A stretch of DNA of 53,044 bases from Phycisphaerae bacterium (lineage in GTDB: Bacteria; Planctomycetota; Phycisphaerae; Phycisphaerales; SM1A02). The position numbers and the translations under genes are program-made. Each line of letters begins with the position of its first letter. Within the stretch, counting starts at the first letter, position 1. The DNA is taken from positions 1 to 53,044 of the forward strand of contig PKCS01000033.1 in NCBI GenBank assembly GCA_002862305.1, given 5' to 3'. Below are positions 25,655 through 35,392 of the stretch, in pieces. A model generated the notes under the pieces. That model had not been told where the DNA came from. It did no database searches and saw only the letters and a program-made list of their open reading frames with translations.

Positions 25655-25728
25655 CAGGGCGTAGCTCAGCTTGGTAGAGCGGCGGTTTTGGGAACCGCAG
25701 GTCGCAGGTTCAAATCCTGTCGCCCTGA
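25655..25728 (+). tRNA. tRNA-Pro (anticodon TGG)
   Basis: A full cloverleaf of 74 nt is visible. The acceptor CAGGGCG pairs with CGCCCTG, the D arm is GCTC...GAGC, the anticodon stem GCGGT/ACCGC encloses loop TTTGGGA (anticodon TGG), and the T arm is GCAGG-TTCAAAT-CCTGT. The discriminator is A. No CCA is encoded. Confidence 0.97.
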
Positions 25729-25777
25729 TTCGATCCGGCCCCGCGGGGCCGACTCCCGAGGCAGGACGTGGCTTTCC

Positions 25778-27499
25778 ATGAGCAGCAAGCAAGACCGGCG
25801 CACCTTCGTCTCCATGCTGGCCGCGATGGCCGCGATCGGACCCGGAATCCGGATGACCGGGGAGGAGGCGGACGTCTCCATCGGGGCGGGGCTGGACCCG
25901 GCGTCACCTCCGGATGGGCAGGGCGCCCCGCCGGACCTCGACGCGGTGACGCTCGAGCAAGCGGAGAGGCTGGCCGGGATCTCGTTCACCCCCGGTGAGC
26001 GTGAGCAGATCCTCCGTACGATCGCCGAGCAGAGGGCCATGATCGCCCGACGACTCGAACTCGGCCCCCTGCCCAACGAGTTGCCACCCGCGGAAGTGTT
26101 CCGGGCTCAGTTGCCGGGCGTTCCCCTCGAGCGGGCCACCGGAACCGGCGAACCCTCCAGCGACCTTCCGGATCCGGGTCCGTGCCCGGACGATGACCTC
26201 GAACTGGCCTACGCACCGGTCTGGCGACTCGGCCAGTGGCTGAAGCGGGGATCGATCACCAGCCTTCGGCTGACGAAGCTGAGCATCCGGCGACTCAAGG
26301 AGGCAGACCCTCGACTCAGGTGCGTGGTCTCGCTCACCGAGGAACGTGCCCTGGCCCAGGCCCGCCAGGCGGACCGGGAGCTGCGGTCCGGTCGTTGGCG
26401 GGGGCCACTGCACGGCGTCCCCTGGGGGGCGAAGGACATCATCGACGTCGCGGGGACCGCCACCACCTGGGGAGCCGGCCCGTTTCGCGAACGGATGTCG
26501 GACGGGACCGCGGAGGTGGTGCGGAGGCTGGACGAATCCGGGGCGGTGTTGGTCGCCAAGCTGTCGGTGGGCGCACTCGCCTACGGTGACATCTGGTACG
26601 GCGGGACCTGCCGGAACCCCTTCGATCCCGAGCAGGGTTCCAGTGGCTCGAGCGCGGGAAGCGCCGCCGCGACCGCGGCGGGACTGGTCCCCTTCGCCCT
26701 CGGCAGCGAGACCCTGGGCTCGATCGTCTCCCCCTGCGATCGATGCGGGGCCACGGGCCTGCGCCCGACCTTCGGGAGGGTGGCGAGAAACGGGGTCATG
26801 GCGCTCTGCTGGAGCATGGACAAGATCGGCCCCATCACCCGATCGGTGCTTGATTCGGCGCTGGTGCTGGAGGCGATCAACGGAGCGAGTCCCGGCGACC
26901 CGTGCAGCGTGGACGAACCGTTCTACTTCGACGCGGGCCAGAACGCCCGGGGGCTCAGGGTGGGCTACGACCCCTCGTGGTTCGCCGAGGGGAACCGGGC
27001 GCTCCGGGTCCTGCGGGAGGCGGGAACCGAGCTGGTGCCGATCGAGCTGCCCCAGATCGAGACCGCGCCGCTCATGGTCCCGTTGTTCGCCGAGAGCGCC
27101 GCGGCCTTCGAGGAACTGACCAGAAGCGGACGCGACGACGAACTCGAATGGCAGGCCGATGCCGCCTGGCCGAACACCTTCCGCCAGAGCTGGTTCATCC
27201 CCGCGATCGAACTCCTCCAGGCGAGTCGGGTGCGAAGGCAGGTGATGAGGACCATGGAATCGTTCATGAACGAACGGTTCGATGCCATCATCGCTCCCCC
27301 CTTCACGGACCTGCTGGTGGTGACCAACTCCACGGGGCACCCCACCCTGGTGCTGCGAAGCGGTTTCTCGGAGCAAGATCGTCCGGAGTCGATCACCCTC
27401 GTCGGGCGTCTCTTCGACGAGGGCACCCTGTGCCGCCTCGGGGACGCCCTGGAACGCGGACTCGCGGTCAGCGAGAGGCGCCCGGAGGGATTTGCCTGA
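25778..27499 (+). CDS. Amidase-signature enzyme with Tat-type signal
   Basis: The 573-aa protein belongs to the amidase signature family (Ser-cisSer-Lys hydrolases that cut amides, like GatA or peptide amidases). The catalytic Lys219 lies in WGAKDIIDV. The cis-Ser lies in the Gly/Ser-rich QGSSGSSAGSAAATAAGL and the nucleophile Ser in GSETLGSIVSP. The N-terminus MSSKQDRRTFVSMLAAMAAIGPG has a twin-arginine-like DRRTFV followed by a weakly hydrophobic stretch, so export by Tat is likely. An Asp/Pro-rich linker of about 150 residues precedes the catalytic domain. It is not GatA, since it is exported and lacks gat neighbours. The substrate is unknown. It starts 50 bp after tRNA-Pro. Confidence 0.88.
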   Translation: MSSKQDRRTFVSMLAAMAAIGPGIRMTGEEADVSIGAGLDPASPPDGQGAPPDLDAVTLEQAERLAGISFTPGEREQILRTIAEQRAMIARRLELGPLPNELPPAEVFRAQLPGVPLERATGTGEPSSDLPDPGPCPDDDLELAYAPVWRLGQWLKRGSITSLRLTKLSIRRLKEADPRLRCVVSLTEERALAQARQADRELRSGRWRGPLHGVPWGAKDIIDVAGTATTWGAGPFRERMSDGTAEVVRRLDESGAVLVAKLSVGALAYGDIWYGGTCRNPFDPEQGSSGSSAGSAAATAAGLVPFALGSETLGSIVSPCDRCGATGLRPTFGRVARNGVMALCWSMDKIGPITRSVLDSALVLEAINGASPGDPCSVDEPFYFDAGQNARGLRVGYDPSWFAEGNRALRVLREAGTELVPIELPQIETAPLMVPLFAESAAAFEELTRSGRDDELEWQADAAWPNTFRQSWFIPAIELLQASRVRRQVMRTMESFMNERFDAIIAPPFTDLLVVTNSTGHPTLVLRSGFSEQDRPESITLVGRLFDEGTLCRLGDALERGLAVSERRPEGFA

Positions 27500-27676
27500 C
27501 GGCGGTGACGACGCGGTGCGGCCCTGGATGGCGTTCACGACCGGAAACGGGGCCGGGACCTCCGGTGGTCGGGTCCCCGGGGCGGGACTGGACCGCTCCG
27601 ACGTCGAGCGGGTAGGATCGGTCGTCCCCGAGGGCGGGGAGGCACCCGGGGTCCGGGGACCAGAGGAGATGCGGTC

Positions 27677-28075
27677 ATGAGCCTGCTCATCGCGGAAGTG
27701 GATCTTGCCTTCTACATCCCAATCCTCGTGATCCTGCTGATGGCGCTCGCCTTCGTGGTGGCCAACCTGATCCTGAGCCACGTCATCGGACCCCGTGAAC
27801 AGGGATCGACCAAGGCGATCGCCTACGAATCCGGGATGAATCCCATCGGATCGACGAGGAAGCGGTTCAACGTCCGTTTCTACGTGCTGGCGATGACGTT
27901 CCTGGTGTTCGACGTGGAGATCATCTTCCTCTACCCGTGGGCGGTGACCTACACCCAGCTGGAGCCGGGGGGGCAGGAGGCACTACTGTTCCTGGGGCGC
28001 ATCCTGTTCTTCATCGGGACCAGCATCGTTGCCTACATCTACGCCTGGAAGAAGGGCGTGTTCCGCTGGGATTGA
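27677..28075 (+). CDS. nuoA: NADH-quinone oxidoreductase subunit A
   Basis: NuoA is a three-helix membrane subunit of respiratory complex I near the quinone chamber. The 132-aa sequence has helix 1 (FYIPILVILLMALAFVVANL) and the conserved loop YESGMNPIGSTRKRFNVRFY. Helix 2 carries TFLVFDVEIIFLYPWA, with the conserved acidic residues, and helix 3 is ILFFIGTSIVAYIYAW. All expected motifs are intact. Unusually, no nuoB follows: the next gene is convergent. GAGATGCGGTC precedes the ATG, and TAGGAT near 27613 may be its -10 box. Confidence 0.96.
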   Translation: MSLLIAEVDLAFYIPILVILLMALAFVVANLILSHVIGPREQGSTKAIAYESGMNPIGSTRKRFNVRFYVLAMTFLVFDVEIIFLYPWAVTYTQLEPGGQEALLFLGRILFFIGTSIVAYIYAWKKGVFRWD

Positions 28076-28090
28076 TCCCTCGGGGTCGGG

Positions 28091-28633
28091 TCAGGCGACG
28101 GACGCGCGGGAGCCCAGGGTCGGATCCTCGGCAAGCACCCCGGCATCGAGCTCGTCGAGAAGGGTCTTCACCTGCCGGACCGGCAGGTCCCGTCGATCGA
28201 CGAACTTGGCCAGGGCGCAGAGGCAGGAGATCCTCCGGCTGGACTCCGAATTCATCGCGGCCCGGGCCAGGCTGCGCACGATCGCGACGTCGATCGAGGC
28301 ATGGGTGCCCAGCATCAGCTTCTGGTAGACGGGATCCCTGAGGCCCAGCAGCCGGTCGAGGGGGAGTTCGTAGGACGCGGTCATGCGCGAGCATTCCTGC
28401 TCCCGCACCATGAGTCCGCTGAGCACGCCGGAGGCGGCATCTGCGGTGAGTCCCACCACCAGCCCCTCGAACCCGTGCTCGATCCCGGATCGCCTCAGGA
28501 TCCGGACGTCCACCCTCCGGTGCTCGTGGATCGGCCAGAGTCTGGCGAACCGGCGACCGAGGAGCCCGGGCTTCTCCTGTCCGGGGATTCGTGACCACAT
28601 CTCGAACCTGCTGTGCGAACAAATCGGCTTCAT
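28091..28633 (-). CDS. Hypothetical protein
   Basis: The 180-aa frame starts MKPICSHSRFEMWSRIPGQE with GGAGG 7 nt upstream, so it is probably a real gene; a longer open frame upstream lacks a ribosome site. It is mostly helical, with charged residues (ELPLDRLLGLRDPVYQKLML, VAIVRSLARAAMNSESSRRI, KTLLDELDAGVLAEDP). No signal peptide or membrane segment is present and no family was recognised. It converges on nuoA with 15 bp between stops. Confidence 0.6.
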   Translation of the reverse strand: MKPICSHSRFEMWSRIPGQEKPGLLGRRFARLWPIHEHRRVDVRILRRSGIEHGFEGLVVGLTADAASGVLSGLMVREQECSRMTASYELPLDRLLGLRDPVYQKLMLGTHASIDVAIVRSLARAAMNSESSRRISCLCALAKFVDRRDLPVRQVKTLLDELDAGVLAEDPTLGSRASVA

Positions 28634-28853
28634 GTGGAAGCCTCCGTCTCGTGTTCTGGGGATCCGGCGCTGATCGACCCGAAGTCCCACGCAGGATTCC
28701 GAGGAACGCGTGCTGGTCCTACGGGAGGCGCCCCCCCGGGGTTCGGAAAACGGGCTGCTGCGCGAGAAGTTTGAGTCGACCATGGGGACCGGCGCCGCTA
28801 ACATCTGACAGAATCGACCCCGACCGCCACGATTTCGAAGGAACAAGCATCCC

Positions 28854-31811
28854 ATGACCGCCGCAGGTATCGAGGCCAAGGGCCCCATGACCGACCCTTC
28901 ATCAACCGCCAGAACTCCGTTCGAGCCGACCGATCGCTTCGTCGATCGCCACATCGGGCCCGACCGGCGGGAGGTCGCGGAGATGCTCGCCACCGTCGGC
29001 TACGAGGACATCGAGTCGCTGATGAACGCCGCGATCCCGGGGTCCCTGAGGTACCGGGACGAGCTCCGACTCGATGCGCCGGCCACCAGTCACGGCCTGT
29101 CGGAGGCCGAGGCCCTCGAAGCGATCCGCAGGATGTGCGATGAGAACCAGTGCTGGAAGAGCCACATCGGAATGGGATACCACGGCACCATCACGCCGGC
29201 GGTGATTCTCCGCAACATCGTCGAGAACCCGTGCTGGTACACGCAGTACACCCCGTACCAGGCGGAGATCTCCCAGGGGCGACTCGAGGCATTGCTGAAC
29301 TTCCAGACGATGATCTCGGACCTGACCGGGCTGCCGATCTGCGGAGCGTCGCTCCTGGACGAGTCCACCGCCGCGGCCGAGGCCATGGGGATGTGCCTGG
29401 CCCAGCATCGCGGGACACGCTGCGACTTCTTCGTGTCCGACCAGTGCCACCCCCAGACGATCGAGGTGATCATGACCCGCGCCCCGGGACTCGGGGCGAA
29501 GGTGACGGTCGGGGATGTCGCCGACTTCGATCCCGAGGGTGGCAACTGGGCCGGAGTGCTCGTCCAGTACCCGGCCACGGACGGAAGCATCGAGGACTTC
29601 TCCGGACTGGCGGAATCCGCCGCCCGGCACAAGACGCTGGTGGTCGCGGCCGCCGACCCGATGTCCCTGTGCCTCCTGAAGCCGCCGGGTGAATGGGGAG
29701 CCGACATCGCGGTGGGATCGACCCAGCGATTCGGGGTGCCGATGGGATACGGGGGGCCGCACGCCGCCTACCTCGCCTGCAAGCAGCCGTTGGTCCGCAA
29801 GATGCCGGGGAGGCTCATCGGGGTCTCCCGGGACGCCCAGGGCAAGACCGCGCTTCGCATGGCGATCCAGACCCGGGAGCAGCACATCCGACGGGACAAG
29901 GCGACCAGCAACATCTGCACCGCGCAGGTCCTGCTGGCGATCGTCGCCTCCATGTACGGGGTGTACCACGGCCCGGACGGGCTGGAGGCGATCGCCTCCA
30001 GAATCCACCGCATGACCTGCGCGCTCGCGGAGTGCCTGCGGAGGCTTGGTCACTCCACGGGGGACGGCTCGTTCTTCGATACCCTGAAGGTCGGGCTCGG
30101 GGCGGGGATGACCGGCGAGCAGGTGCTGGAGGCGGCGGCGAGGGAACGCATCAACCTGAGGCACTTCGCGGGGGAGGACGCGTTCGGCATCACGCTCGAC
30201 GAGACGACGCGGCTCGAGGACCTCGAGTGCCTGGTCCGGGTCTTCACGCCTCGGGGCGAAACCGACCTGCCGAATCCCGGCGAGCTGGCGGACCAGGAGC
30301 ATCGACTGGGATCCAACGAGCGCAAGACCGGGTACATGACGCACCCGGTGTTCAACGAGCACCGCTCCGAGACCGAACTACTGAGGTACGCGAAACGACT
30401 CCAGTCCCGGGACCTGTCGCTGGCGGATTCGATGATCCCGCTGGGATCGTGCACCATGAAGCTGAACGCCGCGGCGGAGATGCTGCCCGTCACCTGGCAC
30501 GGTTTCGCGGACCTGCACCCCTTCGCCCCGGTCGAGCAGGCGCAGGGCTACGCGAGGCTGTTCGAGCAGCTCGAGGGCTGGCTGGCCGAGATCACCGGAT
30601 TCCGTGCCGTCAGCCTCCAACCGAACGCGGGTTCCCAGGGGGAGTACGCGGGACTCATGGTGATCAAGGCCCTCCACGAGTCGCGGGGGGACACCGCACG
30701 AACCAAGTGCGTGATCCCGATGTCGGCGCACGGGACCAATCCCGCCTCCGCGGTGATCGCGGGCATGGAGGTGGTCCCGGTGAACTGCTGCGAGGAGACC
30801 GGGGACATCGACCTTGCGGACCTCAGGAACCGGATCGAGGAGTGCGGCGAGCAGCTGGCCGCGATCATGGTGACCTATCCGTCGACCCACGGGGTCTTCG
30901 AGGAGGGGATCCGGGAGCTCTGCGACCTGGTGCACGACGCAGGCGGCCTGGTCTACATGGACGGAGCGAACATGAACGCGCAGGTCGGCCTGACCCGGCC
31001 GGGTGACCTCGGGGCCGACGTCTGCCACCTCAACCTCCACAAGACCTTCTGCATCCCCCACGGCGGGGGTGGGCCGGGCATGGGACCGATCGGAGTGACC
31101 GAGGAGCTCGCTCCCTTCCTCCCGACGCACCCGGTGGTCGCCCCGCGATCGGCGGGGGACACGCCCATCGGGGCGATCTCCGCCGCACCCTACGGATCCC
31201 CGATGATCCTGCCGATCTCGTGGATGTACATCGCGTGCATGGGAAGCCGGGGCCTGCGGCAGGCCAGCGAAATCGCCATCCTCAACGCCAACTACATGGC
31301 GAAGCGGCTGGGCGATTCCTACGACATCCTCTTCACGAACCAGAACGGCTGCTGTGCGCACGAGTTCATCATGGACTGCCGAGGGTTCGAGAAGACCGCG
31401 GGCATCAGGATCGACGACATCGCGAAGCGCCTGATGGACTACGGATTCCACGCCCCGACCATGAGCTGGCCGGTGGCGGGCACCCTGATGGTGGAGCCGA
31501 CGGAAAGCGAGTCACTCGAGGAACTCGACCGGTACTGCGACGCGCTGATCTCGATCCGGGCCGAGATCCGCGAGATCGAGGAAGGCCGGGCGGATCCGGA
31601 GGACAACCTCCTCAAGAACGCGCCGCACACCATGGAGATGATCGGTTCCGAGCAATGGGAGCATCCCTACCCGAGGTCCCAGGCGGCCTGGCCCGTGGAA
31701 TGGCTGAAGCAGGGCAAGTTCTGGGCGCACGTCGGGCGGGTCGACAACCCCTTCGGTGATCGCAACCTGGTCTGCAGCTGCGAGGGCATGCAGGCCCACG
31801 GCGAGGAATGA
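28854..31811 (+). CDS. gcvP: Glycine dehydrogenase (decarboxylating), P-protein
   Basis: GcvP is the PLP-dependent P-protein of the glycine cleavage system; it decarboxylates glycine and passes the aminomethyl group to the H-protein lipoyl arm. The 985-aa protein is the fused P1+P2 form. [17 protein letters not shown] and [20 protein letters not shown] lie in the N-half, and [14 protein letters not shown] and [16 protein letters not shown] in the C-half. The PLP lysine is K730 in [20 protein letters not shown]. The start at 28854 has GAAGGAA upstream; a second Met 11 codons later is possible. gcvT and gcvH are not in the window. A TAACAT -10-like box lies near 28799. No glycine riboswitch was seen. 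Confidence 0.97.
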   Translation: MTAAGIEAKGPMTDPSSTARTPFEPTDRFVDRHIGPDRREVAEMLATVGYEDIESLMNAAIPGSLRYRDELRLDAPATSHGLSEAEALEAIRRMCDENQCWKSHIGMGYHGTITPAVILRNIVENPCWYTQYTPYQAEISQGRLEALLNFQTMISDLTGLPICGASLLDESTAAAEAMGMCLAQHRGTRCDFFVSDQCHPQTIEVIMTRAPGLGAKVTVGDVADFDPEGGNWAGVLVQYPATDGSIEDFSGLAESAARHKTLVVAAADPMSLCLLKPPGEWGADIAVGSTQRFGVPMGYGGPHAAYLACKQPLVRKMPGRLIGVSRDAQGKTALRMAIQTREQHIRRDKATSNICTAQVLLAIVASMYGVYHGPDGLEAIASRIHRMTCALAECLRRLGHSTGDGSFFDTLKVGLGAGMTGEQVLEAAARERINLRHFAGEDAFGITLDETTRLEDLECLVRVFTPRGETDLPNPGELADQEHRLGSNERKTGYMTHPVFNEHRSETELLRYAKRLQSRDLSLADSMIPLGSCTMKLNAAAEMLPVTWHGFADLHPFAPVEQAQGYARLFEQLEGWLAEITGFRAVSLQPNAGSQGEYAGLMVIKALHESRGDTARTKCVIPMSAHGTNPASAVIAGMEVVPVNCCEETGDIDLADLRNRIEECGEQLAAIMVTYPSTHGVFEEGIRELCDLVHDAGGLVYMDGANMNAQVGLTRPGDLGADVCHLNLHKTFCIPHGGGGPGMGPIGVTEELAPFLPTHPVVAPRSAGDTPIGAISAAPYGSPMILPISWMYIACMGSRGLRQASEIAILNANYMAKRLGDSYDILFTNQNGCCAHEFIMDCRGFEKTAGIRIDDIAKRLMDYGFHAPTMSWPVAGTLMVEPTESESLEELDRYCDALISIRAEIREIEEGRADPEDNLLKNAPHTMEMIGSEQWEHPYPRSQAAWPVEWLKQGKFWAHVGRVDNPFGDRNLVCSCEGMQAHGEE

Positions 31812-31860
31812 GCGCATCGCTCGCCACCCACGTTCGGACCCGGATCGGGAACGGTGCAGG

Positions 31861-32691
31861 ATGACATCGAGCGCCGTGAATTGGCAGCGGATCGAGGATC
31901 CCGACGATCCTCGAATCGAGGACTACCGGGACATCCGCGAGAAGGACCTGCTGGGGAAGGGCGGACGCGCCGGGCTCTTCATCGGGGAGGCGGTCCTGGT
32001 GGTCGAGGTGATGCTCGAGCGGCCGGGCATGACGAGGTCCGTCCTGGTGTCGGAGGCCCAGCTGGAACGGGTCGGGGACCTGGTGGCGAAGTCCCCTTCG
32101 CCCGAGACCCCGATCTACGTCGCGGACCAGAAACTGATCGAGTCGATCGCGGGGTTCGACATCCACCGCGGGGTGCTGGCCTGCGGCAATCGTCCCGCCG
32201 AGGACGCATGCACCCTCGATGCGGTGCTCCCGCCGCCCGGGAGACCTGCGCGGGTCCTGGTGTGCGACCGGATCAACAACATCGACAACATCGGATTGTT
32301 GTTCAGGAACGCGGCGGCATTCGGGGTGGACTGCGTGATCCTGAGTCCCGACTGCCACGACCCGCTGTACCGAAAGAGCCTGCGGGTCTCGATCGGACAC
32401 GCACTACGGGTCCCCTACCATCGGGCCAGGGACTGGGAGGAAACATTGGTCGAGCTGAAGCGACGAGGCATCGAGGTTATCGGGACCTCGCTGGACCCCA
32501 CCGCGCGTCCGCTCAAGGAACTCGAGGCCGGCAACCGGATCGCGCTCGCCGTGGGCAGCGAGTTCGAGGGACTCGGAGCGGGTTCGCTGCGCCAGTGCGA
32601 CCGACTGGTCAGGATTCCCATGGCCCCGGGCACGGACAGCCTCAATGTCGGGGTGGCCGCGGCGGTCTGCCTGCACCACCTGTCCGCGTGA
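31861..32691 (+). CDS. TrmH/SpoU-family RNA 2'-O-methyltransferase
   Basis: The 276-aa SAM-dependent enzyme methylates ribose 2'-OH groups in tRNA or rRNA. An N-terminal L30e-like RNA-binding domain (LFIGEAVLVVEVMLERPGM) precedes the SPOUT knot. Motif 1 is NIDNIGLLFRNAAAFGVDCV, with the catalytic Arg; motif 2 is ALAVGSEFEGLG; motif 3 is IPMAPGTDSLNVGVAAAVCL, with the conserved Ser-Leu-Asn. The exact RNA target cannot be told from sequence alone. The ATG at 31861 was chosen because the longer upstream frame overlaps gcvP. It follows gcvP by 49 bp and may be co-transcribed. Confidence 0.92.
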   Translation: MTSSAVNWQRIEDPDDPRIEDYRDIREKDLLGKGGRAGLFIGEAVLVVEVMLERPGMTRSVLVSEAQLERVGDLVAKSPSPETPIYVADQKLIESIAGFDIHRGVLACGNRPAEDACTLDAVLPPPGRPARVLVCDRINNIDNIGLLFRNAAAFGVDCVILSPDCHDPLYRKSLRVSIGHALRVPYHRARDWEETLVELKRRGIEVIGTSLDPTARPLKELEAGNRIALAVGSEFEGLGAGSLRQCDRLVRIPMAPGTDSLNVGVAAAVCLHHLSA

Positions 32692-33064
32692 ATCGGGTTT
32701 AAGCGAGCAATGGCGGGGTCTCGGCGGATCGAAGCCCGATTCGGCGAATTCGGATCGAACCGCCCCGGACGCGATGCGTACTGAGCCTGTTCCCGACGGG
32801 GCACGACACAAATCGGCACACCGGAGGGAACCAGCTGAATCAATGCCCTGGCGCGGTCGTCAGGGCGGGTCACGGTGGCTGCCCCTCCGCCGTGGCCTAT
32901 TTATTGAGCCTGCATCCGGATCGAGGAGCCGTACCGGGGACTGGTAGGGAACTTTTCCGCGTGGTCCGGGACCCCACCCCGATAGACTTGACGAACCCAC
33001 TCGTCCGGACCGGGACCGCGACGAAGGACGTCCCTCGGCGGGACGCCGGATTGAAAGCCCCTCC
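32692..33064. other. Intergenic region upstream of the ebo cluster
   Basis: This 373-bp gap has no convincing open frame. It contains the hairpin described at 32871-32894, followed by an AT-rich CCTATTTATT patch. A CCCGATAGACTTGACG stretch near 32980-32995 could hold promoter elements for eboD. No structured RNA family was recognised. Confidence 0.5.
32871..32894 (+). terminator. Weak candidate terminator after the TrmH-family gene
   Basis: CACGGTGG (32871-32878) pairs with CCGCCGTG (32887-32894), with one G-U pair and an 8-nt loop. The AT-rich CCTATTTATT follows shortly after it. It lies 180 bp beyond the stop, so it could equally be a leader structure of the ebo transcript. Confidence 0.35.
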
Positions 33065-34270
33065 ATGACTGACGATTCACAATCCGGGTCCGGCTTCGAC
33101 ATGGAGGAGTCCTTCGACGTCCGCTGGCGTCACGTGCTCAAGTTCACCAGCGACGCGTTCGCCGTCGGGAACCCCTCGCTGGCGAATGCCCTGGCCGAGG
33201 CGACCGATCGCGCGGAGACCCGGAGGATGATCGCGGTCTTCGACGCGGGGGTCGTCCGGTCCAATCCGGGGATCGAGGACGGCCTTCGCGGGTACCTCGA
33301 AGCCCATGCGGACCGGGTCCCGCACCTCGAGGACGTGATCCTCACCCCGGGGGGCGAGGTCGCCAAGCAGGGCGACGAACTGGTCGACCGGGTTCTCGAG
33401 TCGATCAGCGAGAACAGTATCTGCCGCAAGTCCGTGGTGCTGGTGATCGGAGGTGGCGCGGTGCTGGACGCGGCGGGCTACGCCGCGGCCGTCGCCCACC
33501 GTGGGGTGCGCCTGGTCCGCATGCCCACCACCGTGCTGGGCCAATGCGATTCGGGGGTCGGCGTCAAGAACGGGATCAACCGGTTCGGCAAGAAGAACTT
33601 CGTGGGGGCCTTCGTCCCCCCCTGCTCGGTGCTGTGCGACCAGGAGCTGCTGCGCAGCCTCGAGGATCCGGACTGGACCAGCGGGTTCAGCGAGGTCGTG
33701 AAGATCGCGCTCCTCAAGGACCCCGGGCTGTTCGCGGAACTGGAGCGGAACCGACGGGCGATCTCGGACCGGGACCTGGAGTCCGCCATGCCGCTCATCG
33801 CGAGGTCGGGGCAGCTGCACATGGAGCACATCACCCGGGGTGGGGACCCCTTCGAGCTGAACGAGGCGCGCCCGCTCGACTTCGGACACTGGTCGGCTCA
33901 TAAGCTCGAGCAGATGACCGACTTCCGGCTCCGGCACGGCGATGCGGTCTCGATCGGGATCGCGCTGGACATGGTCTACGGCGGGTGCACGGGGCTGACC
34001 GATCCGGCGCTGGTCGACCGGAGCCTGCAGCTGCTCGCCGGACTGGGCCTGCCCGTCTTCATCCCGGAACTCGAGCGCACGGTGGATCTTGCGGAGGGAC
34101 TCGAGGAATTCCGCGAACATCTGGGAGGTGAATTGACGATCACTATGGTGCGGGACGTCGGTGATCCGGTGGATCTGCACGAGATCGACCTGCAGGCCAT
34201 GTCCCAGGCCGTCACCGAACTGAAGCGACGTTCCCGGCAACTCCAGCAAGACGGGTCCCTGAGCCAATGA
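33065..34270 (+). CDS. eboD: EboD-like 3-dehydroquinate synthase-family enzyme
   Basis: The 401-aa protein belongs to the dehydroquinate synthase superfamily (NAD- and metal-dependent sugar-phosphate cyclases). It shows the NAD loop VIGGGAVLDAAGYAAAVAHR and MPTTVLGQCDSGVGVKNGIN. The metal ligands are kept: Glu in GFSEVVKIALL, His in LDFGHWSAHKLE and His in LRHGDAVSIGI. It is longer than AroB, and its neighbours are eboB, eboE, eboC and eboF homologues, not shikimate genes; this is why it is called EboD. Its substrate in ebo clusters is not established. The next gene overlaps its stop by ATGA. There is no strong ribosome site before the ATG (only GAAAG). A primary AroB role cannot be ruled out without a genome-wide check. 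Confidence 0.85.
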   Translation: MTDDSQSGSGFDMEESFDVRWRHVLKFTSDAFAVGNPSLANALAEATDRAETRRMIAVFDAGVVRSNPGIEDGLRGYLEAHADRVPHLEDVILTPGGEVAKQGDELVDRVLESISENSICRKSVVLVIGGGAVLDAAGYAAAVAHRGVRLVRMPTTVLGQCDSGVGVKNGINRFGKKNFVGAFVPPCSVLCDQELLRSLEDPDWTSGFSEVVKIALLKDPGLFAELERNRRAISDRDLESAMPLIARSGQLHMEHITRGGDPFELNEARPLDFGHWSAHKLEQMTDFRLRHGDAVSIGIALDMVYGGCTGLTDPALVDRSLQLLAGLGLPVFIPELERTVDLAEGLEEFREHLGGELTITMVRDVGDPVDLHEIDLQAMSQAVTELKRRSRQLQQDGSLSQ

Positions 34271-34572
34271 CGAATCCCGACGAACGATGTCCGGTTCCCG
34301 CCGACGAGGTGGTCGGGAGGTACTTCCTCGAGCATCGAGCGAAGCTGCTGGACATCGCGGCGTTCCTCGACCGGGTGGAGCGGGCGGGTGCTCCCGACGA
34401 CGACTTCAGGATCGAGGCCATGCATCGGGCGATCGACCAGCTCGGGGTGAAGGGGCACGATCGAGCGAGGCGAATCCAGGAGATCTTCAGCGACCCCAGC
34501 CTGGAGCCGGTGGATGCCGCACCGATGAAGGGTGCACTGGGTGCCCACGACCCCGAGTCCGCGGACGACTGA
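34267..34572 (+). CDS. Unknown 101-aa protein inside the ebo cluster
   Basis: The ATG overlaps the eboD stop (ATGA), and eboB starts 13 bp after its stop, so it is an integral part of the operon. The product is soluble and helical: [54 protein letters not shown]. It ends in an acidic tail. It lacks a signal peptide, Cys residues other than one near the start, and any recognised motif. It sits where a subunit-like gene could be expected, but it is much shorter than the EboA proteins I know of (roughly 200 aa or more), and I see no evidence that it is EboA. Confidence 0.75.
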   Translation: MTNPDERCPVPADEVVGRYFLEHRAKLLDIAAFLDRVERAGAPDDDFRIEAMHRAIDQLGVKGHDRARRIQEIFSDPSLEPVDAAPMKGALGAHDPESADD

Positions 34573-34585
34573 GAGGGAGCCCTGC

Positions 34586-35389
34586 ATGTACATCGACCCC
34601 CATGTCCACATGGTGAGCCGGACCACGGACGACTACGAGAGGATGGCCCTCGCGGGGTGCGTCGCGATCACCGAACCCGCCTTCTGGGCCGGCTACGACC
34701 GATCGAGTGCCGCGGGCTTCTTCGACTACTTCCGGACCCTGACGGAGTACGAGCCGCGCCGGGCCGCCCAGTACGGCATCGCCCACCACACCTGGCTGTG
34801 CATCAACCCCAAGGAGGCGGAGGACCTCGGGCTGGCCCGGGAGGTCATGTCGATCATTCCGGAATTCCTCGAGCGTCCCAGCGTGCTGGGGATCGGGGAG
34901 ATCGGTCTCAACAAGAACTCGCGGAACGAGCTCCGGATCTTCGAGGAGCACCTCGAACTTGCAGGCAGGCACGACCAGATGATCCTGATCCACACCCCCC
35001 ACCTCGAGGACAAGCTCAAGGGAACCCGGCTGATCCTCGATGCCCTCGACGACGCGGGCGTGGACCCCGGGCGAGTGCTGGTCGACCACGTGGAGGAACA
35101 CACCGTGGAACTGGTGCTGGACCGGGGATACTGGGCGGGCATGACCCTCTATCCCGAGACCAAGTGCACCCCCCAGAGGGCGGCGGACATCTTCGAGGTC
35201 TACGGCCAGGAGCGGATCTGGATCAACAGCGCCGGTGACTGGGGCCCGAGTGATCCGCTCGCGGTACCCAAGTGCCAGCAGGAACTCAGGTCCCGCGGTC
35301 ACCTCGAGGAGATGATCCGCAAGGTCTCCTTCGAGAACCCGCTGAAGTTCCTCTCCCAGAGCGGGAAGTTCCGCACCACAAGTTCCTGA
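34586..35389 (+). CDS. eboB: EboB-like TatD-family metal hydrolase
   Basis: The 267-aa TIM-barrel protein has the TatD/amidohydrolase metal ligands. These are HVH in [11 protein letters not shown], Glu in [13 protein letters not shown], His in MILIHTPH, His in [10 protein letters not shown] and Asp in [17 protein letters not shown]. The barrel order and length fit the EboB group rather than nucleases of the TatD type, and the neighbours confirm this. GGGAG lies 6 nt before the ATG. The natural substrate is unknown. EboE follows after 3 bp, implying tight co-translation. Confidence 0.86.
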   Translation: MYIDPHVHMVSRTTDDYERMALAGCVAITEPAFWAGYDRSSAAGFFDYFRTLTEYEPRRAAQYGIAHHTWLCINPKEAEDLGLAREVMSIIPEFLERPSVLGIGEIGLNKNSRNELRIFEEHLELAGRHDQMILIHTPHLEDKLKGTRLILDALDDAGVDPGRVLVDHVEEHTVELVLDRGYWAGMTLYPETKCTPQRAADIFEVYGQERIWINSAGDWGPSDPLAVPKCQQELRSRGHLEEMIRKVSFENPLKFLSQSGKFRTTSS

Positions 35390-35392
35390 TCG

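Noticed and set aside
28634-28853. Glycine riboswitch before gcvP
   Set aside because: The leader is short and lacks the conserved tandem aptamer features.
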